Below are positions 16,797 to 24,833 of a stretch of DNA of 64,000 nt, piece by piece. The position numbers and the translations under genes are program-made. The notes under the pieces were generated by a model. It was not told the DNA's origin, searched no databases, and saw nothing but the letters and a program-made list of their open reading frames with translations. This stretch comes from Gemmatimonadota bacterium (GTDB taxonomy: Bacteria > Latescibacterota > UBA2968 > UBA8231). Each line of letters opens with the position of its first letter. Within the stretch, counting starts at the first letter, position 1. Location of the stretch: assembly GCA_018672475.1 (NCBI GenBank), contig JABHFS010000004.1, positions 1 to 64,000 of the forward strand, written 5' to 3'.

Positions 16797-18794
16797 TCAA
16801 GAAGGCCGTATCGCTTCTACCGTCACCTCACCCTCGTCCCATACCACAATACCCGCGCCCATTTCAGCCAACTCAACCACATCCCCGGGCACTTGCAACC
16901 TGAGCGAGGTCATCTCCGGCCCGCTGTAGGCGGCAATATACCTTTTGCCCCCCGGACAAGCGCAAAGCCATATCGGTCCCTTGTCGCAGGTGAGCGTAGC
17001 ACCACCGATGGCGACTTGCCCAGAAGCGCTCTGCCGGGCATAGGGCGACTCGTGCATCGGCCAGCCTAGCGGGCCGTCCTGGGTCCAGCGCCGCTTTAAC
17101 GACCACTCGAACAGATCGACCTCGATGCCGAGCACGCGGTCGTCGCGCACGTATTCTACACGCAATGCGCGCTCGCCGCCCGCGACATAGGTGGCCGGCG
17201 GAACCGCCTCGTCAACGAGCGTGCCGCTCGCTACCTTAGCGGCAAAATCTGCGCCGCTAACATAGTCGGCGCGTTCGGCCAATTCGCAGTAGAAACCGCA
17301 GCGCGGCTGCCCCTGATAAAAAGATCCGGGTTGGGCCATTTCCCAGAAGGTCTTCGCCGGTCCCGTATAATTGTACATCTCCAAGGCCAGATGACCGTCC
17401 AGTTCGACCAGGCGAATGGGAGCGCCGCCACCCAGGTCCGTCAGTTCCAATGGCAAGACCGCCGTCCACAAACCACCGCTACCGACGACGACCACCTCGC
17501 CCCGAGACACCTCAGCCGGCAACGCGTCTACTTTATGTTGGCCGATCCATATCTCATCGACTTGCTCAATCTCGGCCCACACCATTACGGCCTTAGCGCT
17601 CGTGCGCCGCGTCCAGGCGTCGAGACCACGCGGTGCGTAGAGGCCAATGGCGCGCCCCCGCTCGTGCACACCGTAGAAGTGCCCCTCCTCAGGAACCACC
17701 TGACCCGGCCCGCGCGACGGCGTCGTCTGGAAACTGAGCCACTGATCGTCGAGTATATAGCGCGAAAAGAGCACACCACTGCGCGCGCTGTCCGGGCGTC
17801 GATACTGCGCGTGGAATACACAGGACTGCAAGGCAATGAAAATTACTTCCTGGGTCTTCAGCTCGCAGGAAGCCACGCCCAAACTGAAAGAGGGGCTGTG
17901 ATAGGTGCTCAGTGCCACCGGCTCTTCGCCGTGGGCCGTTTCGTCTATTTGCTCCGGCACGTCAGGGCGCTGTAACAGGTCGCCGATCCAGGCGGGCAAT
18001 TGTCCGTCGTCCAGCCACGCACGCACATTGTCAACATTAAAAGCATCTGCATTAAAAACGGCATGGCTATAGGCGCGACTGAAAGGACCTGCCCAATTGC
18101 CAGTACCGGGGTGTATGTGCAGCGCGGCGGAAAGGCCGAGGCGAGCGAGCATGGTGCGGGCGCGGATACGGGTGTGTTCGTCCTCGGTCAATTCGACCAG
18201 GCGGCCCAGCACGCGCACGGCGACGGAGGCGTAGTTGGGACTATTGTATTCGGCAGGCAAGCCGTAGGTGTCGACGTGCGCCATCCAGCGCACCAGTTTT
18301 TCCCGACCACGTCGAGCTGTGGTCTCGTCGTTCAACAACTGGCCGCCGAGACAAGAGTTAACGATATCCTTGATTACGATGTTGGTATACGTCGGCGCCA
18401 CGTCAATGCGCGCGATTTCCTGCAAACCCAGCGCCATGGCGCGGCGCATGGCCGCAAGCAAGTCCGGGGACAGTGCGTCCGGTGTTTTGCACAGCACGGG
18501 AATGCAATAAAAGAGCACGAACTGCACGGCGTTGAGATCTTCGACGACTTCGTCTTCCAGCTCCCAGCGAAAATTGCCGAGGTGTGGATCGGCTTCGCGC
18601 ACTTCCTGGCAGGTGAGTACCGCACGGAAGATGTCGGCGGCTTCGGCGATGTCGGCGGGGGTGCCGTTGGCCATCAGCTCAGAGGCCAGTTGGACCGCGG
18701 GTATGGTAGCGTGAAAAACGCGCCCGTGCACCTGGTGGGCGGGCATATGTGCCTGGACGTCGTAGTTTTCGGGTAGAGCCAGCGGTGATGACAA
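16797..18794 (-). CDS. Uncharacterised toroid protein, polysaccharide-lyase-like
   Basis: 665 residues starting at TTG 18794, with AAGGA 7 nt upstream. There is no signal peptide. The N-terminal half is helical with YTNIVIKDIVNSCLGGQLLN and YGLPAEYNSPNYASVAVRVL, reminiscent of (alpha/alpha)-toroid lyases and heparinase-like proteins. The C-terminal half is beta-rich (VVGSGGLWTAVLPLELTDL, GQVAIGGATLTCDKGPIW). No catalytic motif is clear to me, so substrate and activity are unknown. An enolase-superfamily enzyme lies downstream on the same strand after 120 bp and could be in the same pathway. Confidence 0.6.
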   Translation of the reverse strand: MSSPLALPENYDVQAHMPAHQVHGRVFHATIPAVQLASELMANGTPADIAEAADIFRAVLTCQEVREADPHLGNFRWELEDEVVEDLNAVQFVLFYCIPVLCKTPDALSPDLLAAMRRAMALGLQEIARIDVAPTYTNIVIKDIVNSCLGGQLLNDETTARRGREKLVRWMAHVDTYGLPAEYNSPNYASVAVRVLGRLVELTEDEHTRIRARTMLARLGLSAALHIHPGTGNWAGPFSRAYSHAVFNADAFNVDNVRAWLDDGQLPAWIGDLLQRPDVPEQIDETAHGEEPVALSTYHSPSFSLGVASCELKTQEVIFIALQSCVFHAQYRRPDSARSGVLFSRYILDDQWLSFQTTPSRGPGQVVPEEGHFYGVHERGRAIGLYAPRGLDAWTRRTSAKAVMVWAEIEQVDEIWIGQHKVDALPAEVSRGEVVVVGSGGLWTAVLPLELTDLGGGAPIRLVELDGHLALEMYNYTGPAKTFWEMAQPGSFYQGQPRCGFYCELAERADYVSGADFAAKVASGTLVDEAVPPATYVAGGERALRVEYVRDDRVLGIEVDLFEWSLKRRWTQDGPLGWPMHESPYARQSASGQVAIGGATLTCDKGPIWLCACPGGKRYIAAYSGPEMTSLRLQVPGDVVELAEMGAGIVVWDEGEVTVEAIRPS

Positions 18795-18913
18795 GGTGGA
18801 TCCTTCTATGGATAGTCAACTGTGTATTTAGCTAAAAAGATGATGATTGTAACCATAAAAAAACCTTTCCATGGATTTTATAAACTTATCACTCCACCAC
18901 CTCCACTGCCCCT

Positions 18914-20044
18914 TCACGAAAAAAAGCCCAAATCCTCCTTCGCCGCCTCCTTCGCCACCCCCTCGTCCAGCGTCACTCCCAAACCAGGCTTCTCCCCCGT
19001 CGCAATATGCCCATCGACAATCAACGGCCCTTCTTTTACCAAATCCGACCAAAGCGCATTGTCCAAGTGATGAAACTCCAACGCGAGAAAATTGGGCACT
19101 GCCGCGCAGACATGCGTCATCGCAAAAGTGCCGATCGGCCCGCATATATTGTGCGGCGCCAAAGGCATATAGTACATATCGGCGAAATCCGCGATCCGCC
19201 GCCCCTCCAACAGCCCGCCCGCCTTAGCCATATCCGGCGAGACGATATCGGCCGCCTGCGACTGGATCAGTTCGCGAAAGCCAAAGCGCGTATAAAAGTT
19301 TTCCCCCGTGCAGATCGGCGTTTTGGTGCTGTTTTTGACCATCGCCATCGCCTCGACATTTTCCGCCGGAATCGGGTCCTCCAACCACAACAGACCCAAA
19401 TCTTCGAACGCATGCGCGACTTTGAGAATGTCGACCGGCGCATAGGCCCAATGCGCATCAATGGCCAAATCCGTGTTCGAGTCCAAGGCCTCGCGTACCG
19501 CGGTGACCACCGCGACATAGTGCGCGATATCGTCGTTGCTGATACAGCGATTATACGCGTCGCGCCGCGAAGGCAGGGGATCTATGTCAAATTTGATCGC
19601 CGTAAAACCCCGCGCCTCGACCTCCTTGGCCTTTGCCGCATAAGCCGCCGGCGTCTCGTCCTTACCGGCATGGCAATCATTGTACACGCGAACTTTATCG
19701 CGAAAACGCCCGCCCAACAATTGCCAAATAGGCACCCCCACCGCCTGCCCGGCGATATCCCACAACGCCATCTCGATCCCGCTGATTGCGCTCATCACCG
19801 CCCCCTGATAATAGCCCGACGCCGACATGCCCTTCATCATATCGCGAAAACAGCGGTCGACATCGAGCGGGTTTTTCCCGATCAGTGTCTTGGTCAACCG
19901 CTCATCTACCGCAATCTGATGCACGCCCGCCCCATGATACGCCTCCCCAATCCCCACAATCCCCTCATCCGTCTTCACCTTCACCAACACCCAAGGTATC
20001 GGCTGCAACAATACCGAACTAATTTCGACGATTTTCATAACCAC
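18914..20044 (-). CDS. Mandelate racemase/muconate lactonizing-type enolase-superfamily enzyme (probable sugar-acid dehydratase)
   Basis: 376 residues with the capping domain (IVGIGEAYHGAGVHQIAV) and barrel. Metal ligands are in AIDAHWAYAP, LLWLEDPIPAENVE and PICTGENFYTRFGF, and a general-base His is in MPLAPHNICGPIGT. The superfamily abstracts a proton alpha to a carboxylate; the pattern is closest to sugar-acid dehydratases or racemases. The usual second-strand K-x-K is only partly matched (FTAIKFDIDP), so I do not name a substrate. AGGGAGG lies in the leader. Confidence 0.83.
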   Translation of the reverse strand: MVMKIVEISSVLLQPIPWVLVKVKTDEGIVGIGEAYHGAGVHQIAVDERLTKTLIGKNPLDVDRCFRDMMKGMSASGYYQGAVMSAISGIEMALWDIAGQAVGVPIWQLLGGRFRDKVRVYNDCHAGKDETPAAYAAKAKEVEARGFTAIKFDIDPLPSRRDAYNRCISNDDIAHYVAVVTAVREALDSNTDLAIDAHWAYAPVDILKVAHAFEDLGLLWLEDPIPAENVEAMAMVKNSTKTPICTGENFYTRFGFRELIQSQAADIVSPDMAKAGGLLEGRRIADFADMYYMPLAPHNICGPIGTFAMTHVCAAVPNFLALEFHHLDNALWSDLVKEGPLIVDGHIATGEKPGLGVTLDEGVAKEAAKEDLGFFS

Positions 20045-20114
20045 CTCCCTTTATAAGCAAAAATAACCATTCTCCGAATCTACCCCAACTGCAGGCCATA
20101 TTCCCTGATTCTAC

Positions 20115-20310
20115 TTAGCCGATGTCTGCGAGAAACATAAATCCACACTGGCGTCCAAAGACCAACTCGTCGTCGTCGTATTGGATCAGCCTGACCCCAA
20201 TAAATCGCGCTATGCGTTGTTGTTTTCCACCGATCTGGAATTGAATGCGGTAATAGGCTTCCATCAATATGAAGCGCGTTTTCAATTGGTTAAAAAAATA
20301 TCCCGATACC
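20115..20310 (+). pseudogene. Fragment of a DDE transposase
   Basis: One open stretch reads LADVCEKHKSTLASKDQL, then VVLDQPDPNKSRYALLFST and LELNAV...YEARFQLVKK. The RYALLFSTD...Y.ARFQ block is the conserved C-terminal part of IS4-like DDE transposases. Both ends are missing and the stretch is about 65 codons. An end sequence like the MITE inverted repeat (20344-20362) lies just downstream, supporting an insertion-sequence remnant. Confidence 0.6.
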
Positions 20311-20343
20311 GGAAGCTAAGAGGTCTTGGGCGAATAGCCGCTT

Positions 20344-20362
20344 AAAAGTGTCCACTGTGTTG
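20344..20362. repeat. Solo inverted-repeat end related to the 21.9-kb MITE
   Basis: AAAAGTGTCCACTGTGTTG differs at three positions from the complement of the MITE left end (21928-21947). It follows the transposase fragment by about 35 bp, as the right end of the parent insertion sequence would. Confidence 0.5.
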
Positions 20363-20384
20363 TTTAACAAAGAAGCCCATAACC

Positions 20385-20588
20385 ATGATCGACCAATCGA
20401 CCTTCCAATGGCCGCAGGGGCGCAGCGCCGTCGAGTTAAGCGAGGAAATCGAACGGGCGGTAGCCGGCGGCGATTGGATGATCTATATGATCCATGGCGT
20501 CGGCGAGGGCACACATAGCTTATATATCGATGAGGACGAGCATCAGCCGTTGGTACAATTTTTAGGCGAGCGGCAAGATGAGATCTGA
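20385..20588 (+). pseudogene. C-terminal fragment of a polysaccharide-deacetylase-like protein
   Basis: A 67-codon frame containing GGDWMIYMIHGVGEGTHS, then LYIDEDEHQPLVQFLGER. The W...HGVG(E/D)G...Y.....EH..L..FL pattern is the C-terminal end of NodB-type deacetylases. The catalytic N-terminal half (TFDD, HSxxH) is absent, so this is a remnant left by rearrangement next to the insertion-sequence scrap. Its ATG follows AAGAAGC and may still be translated, but enzymatic activity is not expected. Confidence 0.5.
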
Positions 20589-20657
20589 GTCGCTCCGCCG
20601 AAAGAGATCGCACCATATCTCAAAAATAGCGAACGCTGAACCTGCTCATACATAACG

Positions 20658-20708
20658 CAACAAGAAAAGGCCACCATTCCTTAAAGGGACGGCGGCCTTT
20701 TCTTGTTG
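20658..20708. terminator. Bidirectional terminator
   Basis: CAACAAGAAAAGGCC (20658-20672) pairs perfectly over 15 bp with GGCCTTTTCTTGTTG (20694-20708). It has A- and T-rich flanks suited to terminating the DUF4159 gene on the minus strand. Confidence 0.75.
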
Positions 20709-20723
20709 CTGTGTAGTTAGCGT

Positions 20724-21515
20724 TTAGTTAACCATCGGCATCAGCCGCTGGGTGATCGAACTCCCCTGGGTCAATGCGTAGATGATGATATTGACCGCCA
20801 ACCGCAACTGCCGCGTCGAATCCCCGCCCTGGTTGTCGTTGAACCAACCCCAACCGCCGTCGCCCGGTGTGCTACCCGCCAGTCGCCCTTTGACAAAATG
20901 GCCGCGCAGGAAATTCCAGGGTTTGACGCCCGACTTGCCCTGGCCTTGCGAGGGACCGTAGCCAAAGGACATGCCGCCTTTCAGGTCAAAGAAGGCGCCG
21001 TAGACCGGATGCGTATCCGACAGCCGCTCCGACCAAAAGTCCTTGACCTGGGTTAGACCGCCGTATTTTTCCAGCGCCTCGGTATTCAGTCCACCAAAAA
21101 TAAAACCACCTGCCATGATATACTCGGCCAGATTCTCTTTCTCGGACTCATTCGGCGAGCCGTGCGAAATGATGATCGGCAATTCCATCAGGCGCGGGTC
21201 GTCATAGGTGATCATGCCGACAAATTTGGCCTCGAGGCCGGTGTATTCGTTGAGCACATCGCGCAAGCGATCCATCGTCGTTGAATTGCTCGATGTGGTG
21301 CCCATCGACCGCGACGCCGACACCCGGGCCATTTTAACAAAACCCTTGATCGCCTGCTTGTCGGTGGCGTCTTGGATGACCAGCGCCCGATAGCGACCGG
21401 TATCCATGCTATTGACGTCGAGCATTTCCAAGGCCATATCGATCTTGTGCTCGGAGGCTCGGCTACTAGTCACCGAAGCCGCCGCCAGTTTGGGCTCGGG
21501 ATTTATCGTGCTCAT
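20724..21515 (-). CDS. DUF4159-domain protein
   Basis: 263 residues. The domain (YDDPRLMELPIIISHGSP, LAEYIMAGGFIFGGLNTE, HPVYGAFFDLKGG and a terminal RLAVNIIIYALTQ) matches DUF4159, a ThuA/GATase-like fold of unknown function often found with MoxR/von-Willebrand genes or behind TonB-like N-termini. Upstream, in the same frame after a TAG at 21569, lies a TonB-like membrane segment. The ATG at 21515 has no clear Shine-Dalgarno sequence, so this may be the rear half of a broken longer gene rather than an independent one. Confidence 0.72.
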   Translation of the reverse strand: MSTINPEPKLAAASVTSSRASEHKIDMALEMLDVNSMDTGRYRALVIQDATDKQAIKGFVKMARVSASRSMGTTSSNSTTMDRLRDVLNEYTGLEAKFVGMITYDDPRLMELPIIISHGSPNESEKENLAEYIMAGGFIFGGLNTEALEKYGGLTQVKDFWSERLSDTHPVYGAFFDLKGGMSFGYGPSQGQGKSGVKPWNFLRGHFVKGRLAGSTPGDGGWGWFNDNQGGDSTRQLRLAVNIIIYALTQGSSITQRLMPMVN

Positions 21516-21566
21516 CGCGCTGAAGCTAGCTGGCCGGCCAGGCGGATGCCCGAGCCGCCGACATGG

Positions 21567-21916
21567 CTAGGCAATCAGGCTACGTGTATTGAATGCAGCC
21601 GTGGCTTGCACCTGATCCATACGGGCCTTGGCCAGTTGGACCTCGCACCGGGCCATCTGGCGTTTGGGCTGGGGAATCTTGCGCAGTTCGAGCGGTTTGC
21701 TCAACCGCGGTTCGCGTTTGATGAACTTGGTAGACAATGGTCGAGGCGCTTTTTTCTCGCCCTCTTCGAAGGGATTAATGTAGCCAGCGCCAAATGAACG
21801 ACAACCGCCAGACCGACGGATAGCAGGAAGCCCCGCCGCAGGCGGCTGACCAAAATATCGAGGTCAAAATCCTGCGTTGGCGAAGCAAAACGTTTGGAAA
21901 CCCATTTTTCGCTCAC
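21567..21916 (-). pseudogene. TonB-like N-terminal part of the DUF4159 gene, split by a frameshift and a stop
   Basis: From GTG 21916 the frame encodes a cytoplasmic start, a membrane helix (GFLLSVGLAVVVHLALATLI) and then runs out of protein-like sequence. One base back, the other frame continues as KKAPRPLSTKFIKREPRLSK and PLELRKIPQPKRQMARCEVQ, a Lys/Pro-rich TonB-type linker, and stops at TAG 21569. That frame is the frame of DUF4159. The shift can occur at A-AAA-AAG, read in zero frame as AGA AAA AAG. Either an old gene is decaying or a -1 frameshift joins the first two parts. Confidence 0.55.
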
Positions 21917-21927
21917 GACGGCCCCCT

Positions 21928-22121
21928 CAATACTGTGGACACTTTTTGACCTTGAAGGTCTATTTGAGCCAGTACGTTACGTGACCCACTGTTTTTTTAA
22001 ATCGAAGTTAGCTCGATTAGCGGAGGTTGATTTAAAAACTTTGACTTCACACGGGTGTTGTTTTCAACGAGTTATAGCATTCGACATTGCTGAATTCCAA
22101 TAAAAAGTGACCACAGTATTG
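21928..22121. mobile_element. 194-bp MITE-like element
   Basis: CAATACTGTGGACACTTTTT (21928-21947) and its complement (22102-22121) match at 19 of 20 positions. The interior is AT-rich and has no plausible gene. It sits between the TonB-like fragment and a methyltransferase whose 3' part is lost. The ends match the solo inverted repeat beside the transposase fragment at 20.3 kb, so it is probably a non-autonomous derivative of that element. I could not settle a target-site duplication. Confidence 0.6.
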
Positions 22122-22570
22122 TCATAATGGGTAATGTAGAAAAAATGCGGGCGTATGCTTTAAACAATGAGCGCGCAGATGAACAACATACCACCAGCGG
22201 CGAGTTTATTTTTCGCCTGCACAAAACCGGCCGCAGATGCTCGACATGCTCCAACACCAGGTCGACGACCACCACGTCCACTTCGTCAACCGGCCATTCG
22301 CCGCGCATATCGCATAGGTGAAACTCGACGCCTGGCATCCGTTCTTTTGCCCGCGCCAACATCGCCAGTGAAAAGTCACAGGCGACCAACTGCTGTGCCC
22401 GTTTTGCCAACCATCGCGTATTCTTTCCCGTCCCGCAGCCTAACTCTAACACCCGCCCGCCAATTCGGTCTTCCATCACTTGACGCGAAATATCGGCGTC
22501 GAAGTCTCGCTTCGAATGGGCTACCTCGTCGTAGGTCGCCGCCCACTCTCGTAGCCCTGCCGGACGTCTT
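22122..22570 (-). pseudogene. Truncated SAM-dependent methyltransferase
   Basis: In one frame: LREWAATYDEVAHSKRDFDA, then GGRVLELGCGTGKNTRWLAK (SAM motif I), VACDFSLAMLARAKERMPGV and DVVVVDLVLEHVEHLRPVL (motifs II-IV). After that the expected ...LRPGG... segment is missing and the sequence becomes unrelated (CRRKINSPLV), about 110 bp before the MITE. At the 5' side no start codon precedes the homologous stretch before a TGA at 22571. Both ends are therefore lost and the gene is not functional. Confidence 0.65.
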
Positions 22571-22573
22571 CAT

Positions 22574-24040
22574 TCAGAACGGCATCACCCTCGGCGCGGT
22601 CGGCATACGCGCCTGTACCGTGGCGTCAAAGCTCTTGCGCACTAGCTCCCATTTAACCACCTGATAATCGGGTGCGTCGGCCAGGTTATTATGCTCCCAG
22701 GGATCACTCTCTAGGTCGTAGAGCTCGTAGAGGTCCTTGCCATGATACGAGACGAGTTTCCAGCGCCGGTCGCGGTACATCGTCGCATGCGTCTGGTCGG
22801 GATAATCGATTGCCCCGTAAAACTCGCTGCGTACGAAATCTCGGTGGTCCTGCGTCTCACCCTTGAGCACCGGCAACAACGACTTACCCTGCACGTAGTA
22901 GGGCACCTCTTCGCCGACGGCTTCGTAAAAAGTCGGCGCCAGATCCATCAATTCGACCAACGCATCCGACACCACGCCCTCAGAAAAATGCCCCGGCCAA
23001 GAGACGATCAGCGGCACCCGCGCCAAGCCCTCGTAAAAACGACAACCCTTAAATACCAGCCCGTGGTCGCCGAGCATCTCACCGTGGTCGCTCATAAAGA
23101 CGACAATGGTATTTTCGCGTTGGCCAGTCGCCTCCAGATGGTCGAGGATGCGCCCAAACTCGCAGTCGACCTGTTCGATCATCGCGTAATAAGAAGCCTG
23201 CAGCTTCTTGTCCTCCCATTCGGCCGGGTCTTTCGCCTCCGACTGAAAATCGATTCCACCTGCAGCCAACCGCTGTTGCTGCTCTATATCGCCGGCGGCA
23301 AAATGCGCGCCGGGCAGGGTCTCCGGATCATAGCGACGATAGTATTCCCAGGGTGCGTCATAAGGCGGGTGCGGGTCAAAAGGATTGACACTCAGCATCC
23401 AGGGCTGCCCCTCGGTGCGGTTCTTGTCGATAAACTCGATCGACTTCTCGCTGCACCAGCGCGTCTGGTGCTGGCCCGGCGGAATATTGTCCGTGCTTGC
23501 TGTCGGCTCGTATAGGCCACCAAAAGTCGCGATCCGGGCGCCCTCGCGATAATTCTTGGTCTGATAAGGGGCCATCAGCCCGTCGGCATCACCGCCCTGC
23601 TCGCGCACCCACTCGGCATAGTCGTGCCCATAGACACGCGGCCCCCTGTGATCGTGGCTGTATTGAAAGTAACGATAGCCGTCGTCGACCCGGTTTTCCA
23701 CTCCATCTGCCGCGCTGGCCAAGTGCAGCTTGCCCACCAACCCGCAATCGTAGCCGCTTTTCGCCAAGCGGTGCGGCAGCAGCCGACTTTCCTGTTCGCG
23801 CGGAAAAAATTCATTGCCATTGCCGGTAACCCCGTTCGCGCCCGGATAGGTGCCGGTGAGAAAACTGGCGCGGCTCGGAGTGCAAATTGGGCTTTGGCAA
23901 TAGGCATGCGTGAAGGCCACCCCTTCGCGGGCGAAAGCGTCCAAACGCGGCGTATTGATGTGCGCGTTGCCCAACGCGGCGATCGTATCAAAACGCTGTT
24001 GGTCGCTGCAATACCAAAGGATATTCGGTCGATCGGTCAT
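22574..24040 (-). CDS. Type I (Cys) sulfatase
   Basis: I choose the ATG at 24040 (MTDRPNILWYCSDQQR), the classical sulfatase N-terminus, over a longer frame of 72 extra non-homologous residues. This leaves 488 residues. The maturation motif CTPSRASFLTG begins at Cys53, requiring conversion to formylglycine. Asp13/Gln14 and a later FMSDHGEMLGDHG supply calcium ligands, and GLVGKLHL is also present. There is no signal peptide, so it may be cytoplasmic and act on imported sulfated sugars. The HAD gene upstream ends 35 bp before it on the same strand. Confidence 0.92.
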   Translation of the reverse strand: MTDRPNILWYCSDQQRFDTIAALGNAHINTPRLDAFAREGVAFTHAYCQSPICTPSRASFLTGTYPGANGVTGNGNEFFPREQESRLLPHRLAKSGYDCGLVGKLHLASAADGVENRVDDGYRYFQYSHDHRGPRVYGHDYAEWVREQGGDADGLMAPYQTKNYREGARIATFGGLYEPTASTDNIPPGQHQTRWCSEKSIEFIDKNRTEGQPWMLSVNPFDPHPPYDAPWEYYRRYDPETLPGAHFAAGDIEQQQRLAAGGIDFQSEAKDPAEWEDKKLQASYYAMIEQVDCEFGRILDHLEATGQRENTIVVFMSDHGEMLGDHGLVFKGCRFYEGLARVPLIVSWPGHFSEGVVSDALVELMDLAPTFYEAVGEEVPYYVQGKSLLPVLKGETQDHRDFVRSEFYGAIDYPDQTHATMYRDRRWKLVSYHGKDLYELYDLESDPWEHNNLADAPDYQVVKWELVRKSFDATVQARMPTAPRVMPF

Positions 24041-24075
24041 AGTCTTTTCTTTTTTGAGGATGTGCCCGAAAAGTT

Positions 24076-24765
24076 CTAGTCCACCAAATTCATCAAATCG
24101 CTGAGCGCCGCGACCCGCGGCCCCTGCCAACTCGCCGCTTCCAGCCGGCCATAGTCGTAGTGGACCGCGCCCGGCACCGCGATCAACACCGCCGTCATGC
24201 CCACGGCTTTCGCTCCACTCAACTCTTGGCCATTGCCATCGCCGACATACAGGCATTCTTCCGGCAAAACACCCAATCGCTCACACGCCCGGAGATAAAG
24301 CACCGCTGCCGGTTTACAAAGCCCTTCCCGCGAAGAGAATAGCGCCGTATCGACGAGCGGAGCGAAGGGCGTCTCGCTCCATAACATCGGCACTTCGAGA
24401 CCGCAATCGCTGATCAACGCGATTTTTAGACCCAGGCTTTTCAGCCGTGTCAGTGTCTCGACCGCATCATCGCGGGGGCATAGATTCGCACGAATATAAC
24501 CGACGCGCAACTCTACCGCCGCTTCGATACGCTCCGCGTCGGCTTGCGTGCCCAACACATTGCAGATATGCGTCAGACCTTCTTCTAGCGTGGCAAAACC
24601 ACCCGTCGTCAGCCGCCTTCCCACCTGGCACCACGCAGCAGAGAAACCATCTGCAGAAAGCAAAAGTACCGCTGCCATCTGCCGCAACAGCGCATCATAG
24701 CCGTCGCGCCCCAGATCTTCGGTCAACATGCCGTAGAGATCGAATACGACGGCCCGAATACTCAT
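24076..24765 (-). CDS. HAD-superfamily hydrolase
   Basis: About 230 residues. The nucleophile motif is RAVVFDLYGML (Asp9 if the start is at 24765; an ATG at 24780 adds five residues). Motif II is in ALISDC and motif III/IV in CKPAAVLYL and CLYVGDGNGQELSGAK. The canonical DxD is DLY here: the second Asp, normally the general acid/base, is Tyr, which reduces confidence in phosphatase activity and recalls 2-haloacid-dehalogenase-like members. It is located directly upstream of the sulfatase on the same strand. Confidence 0.82.
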   Translation of the reverse strand: MSIRAVVFDLYGMLTEDLGRDGYDALLRQMAAVLLLSADGFSAAWCQVGRRLTTGGFATLEEGLTHICNVLGTQADAERIEAAVELRVGYIRANLCPRDDAVETLTRLKSLGLKIALISDCGLEVPMLWSETPFAPLVDTALFSSREGLCKPAAVLYLRACERLGVLPEECLYVGDGNGQELSGAKAVGMTAVLIAVPGAVHYDYGRLEAASWQGPRVAALSDLMNLVD

Positions 24766-24833
24766 TGAACTGATCTGCAAAAAACACCAAGTTGGTCTAT
24801 TAGACGCAAAATAAGAAAGCTCATAGCACCCGC

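Noticed and set aside
18000-18776. 258-codon plus-strand frame opposite the toroid protein
   Set aside because: Antisense shadow with no start signal or family features.
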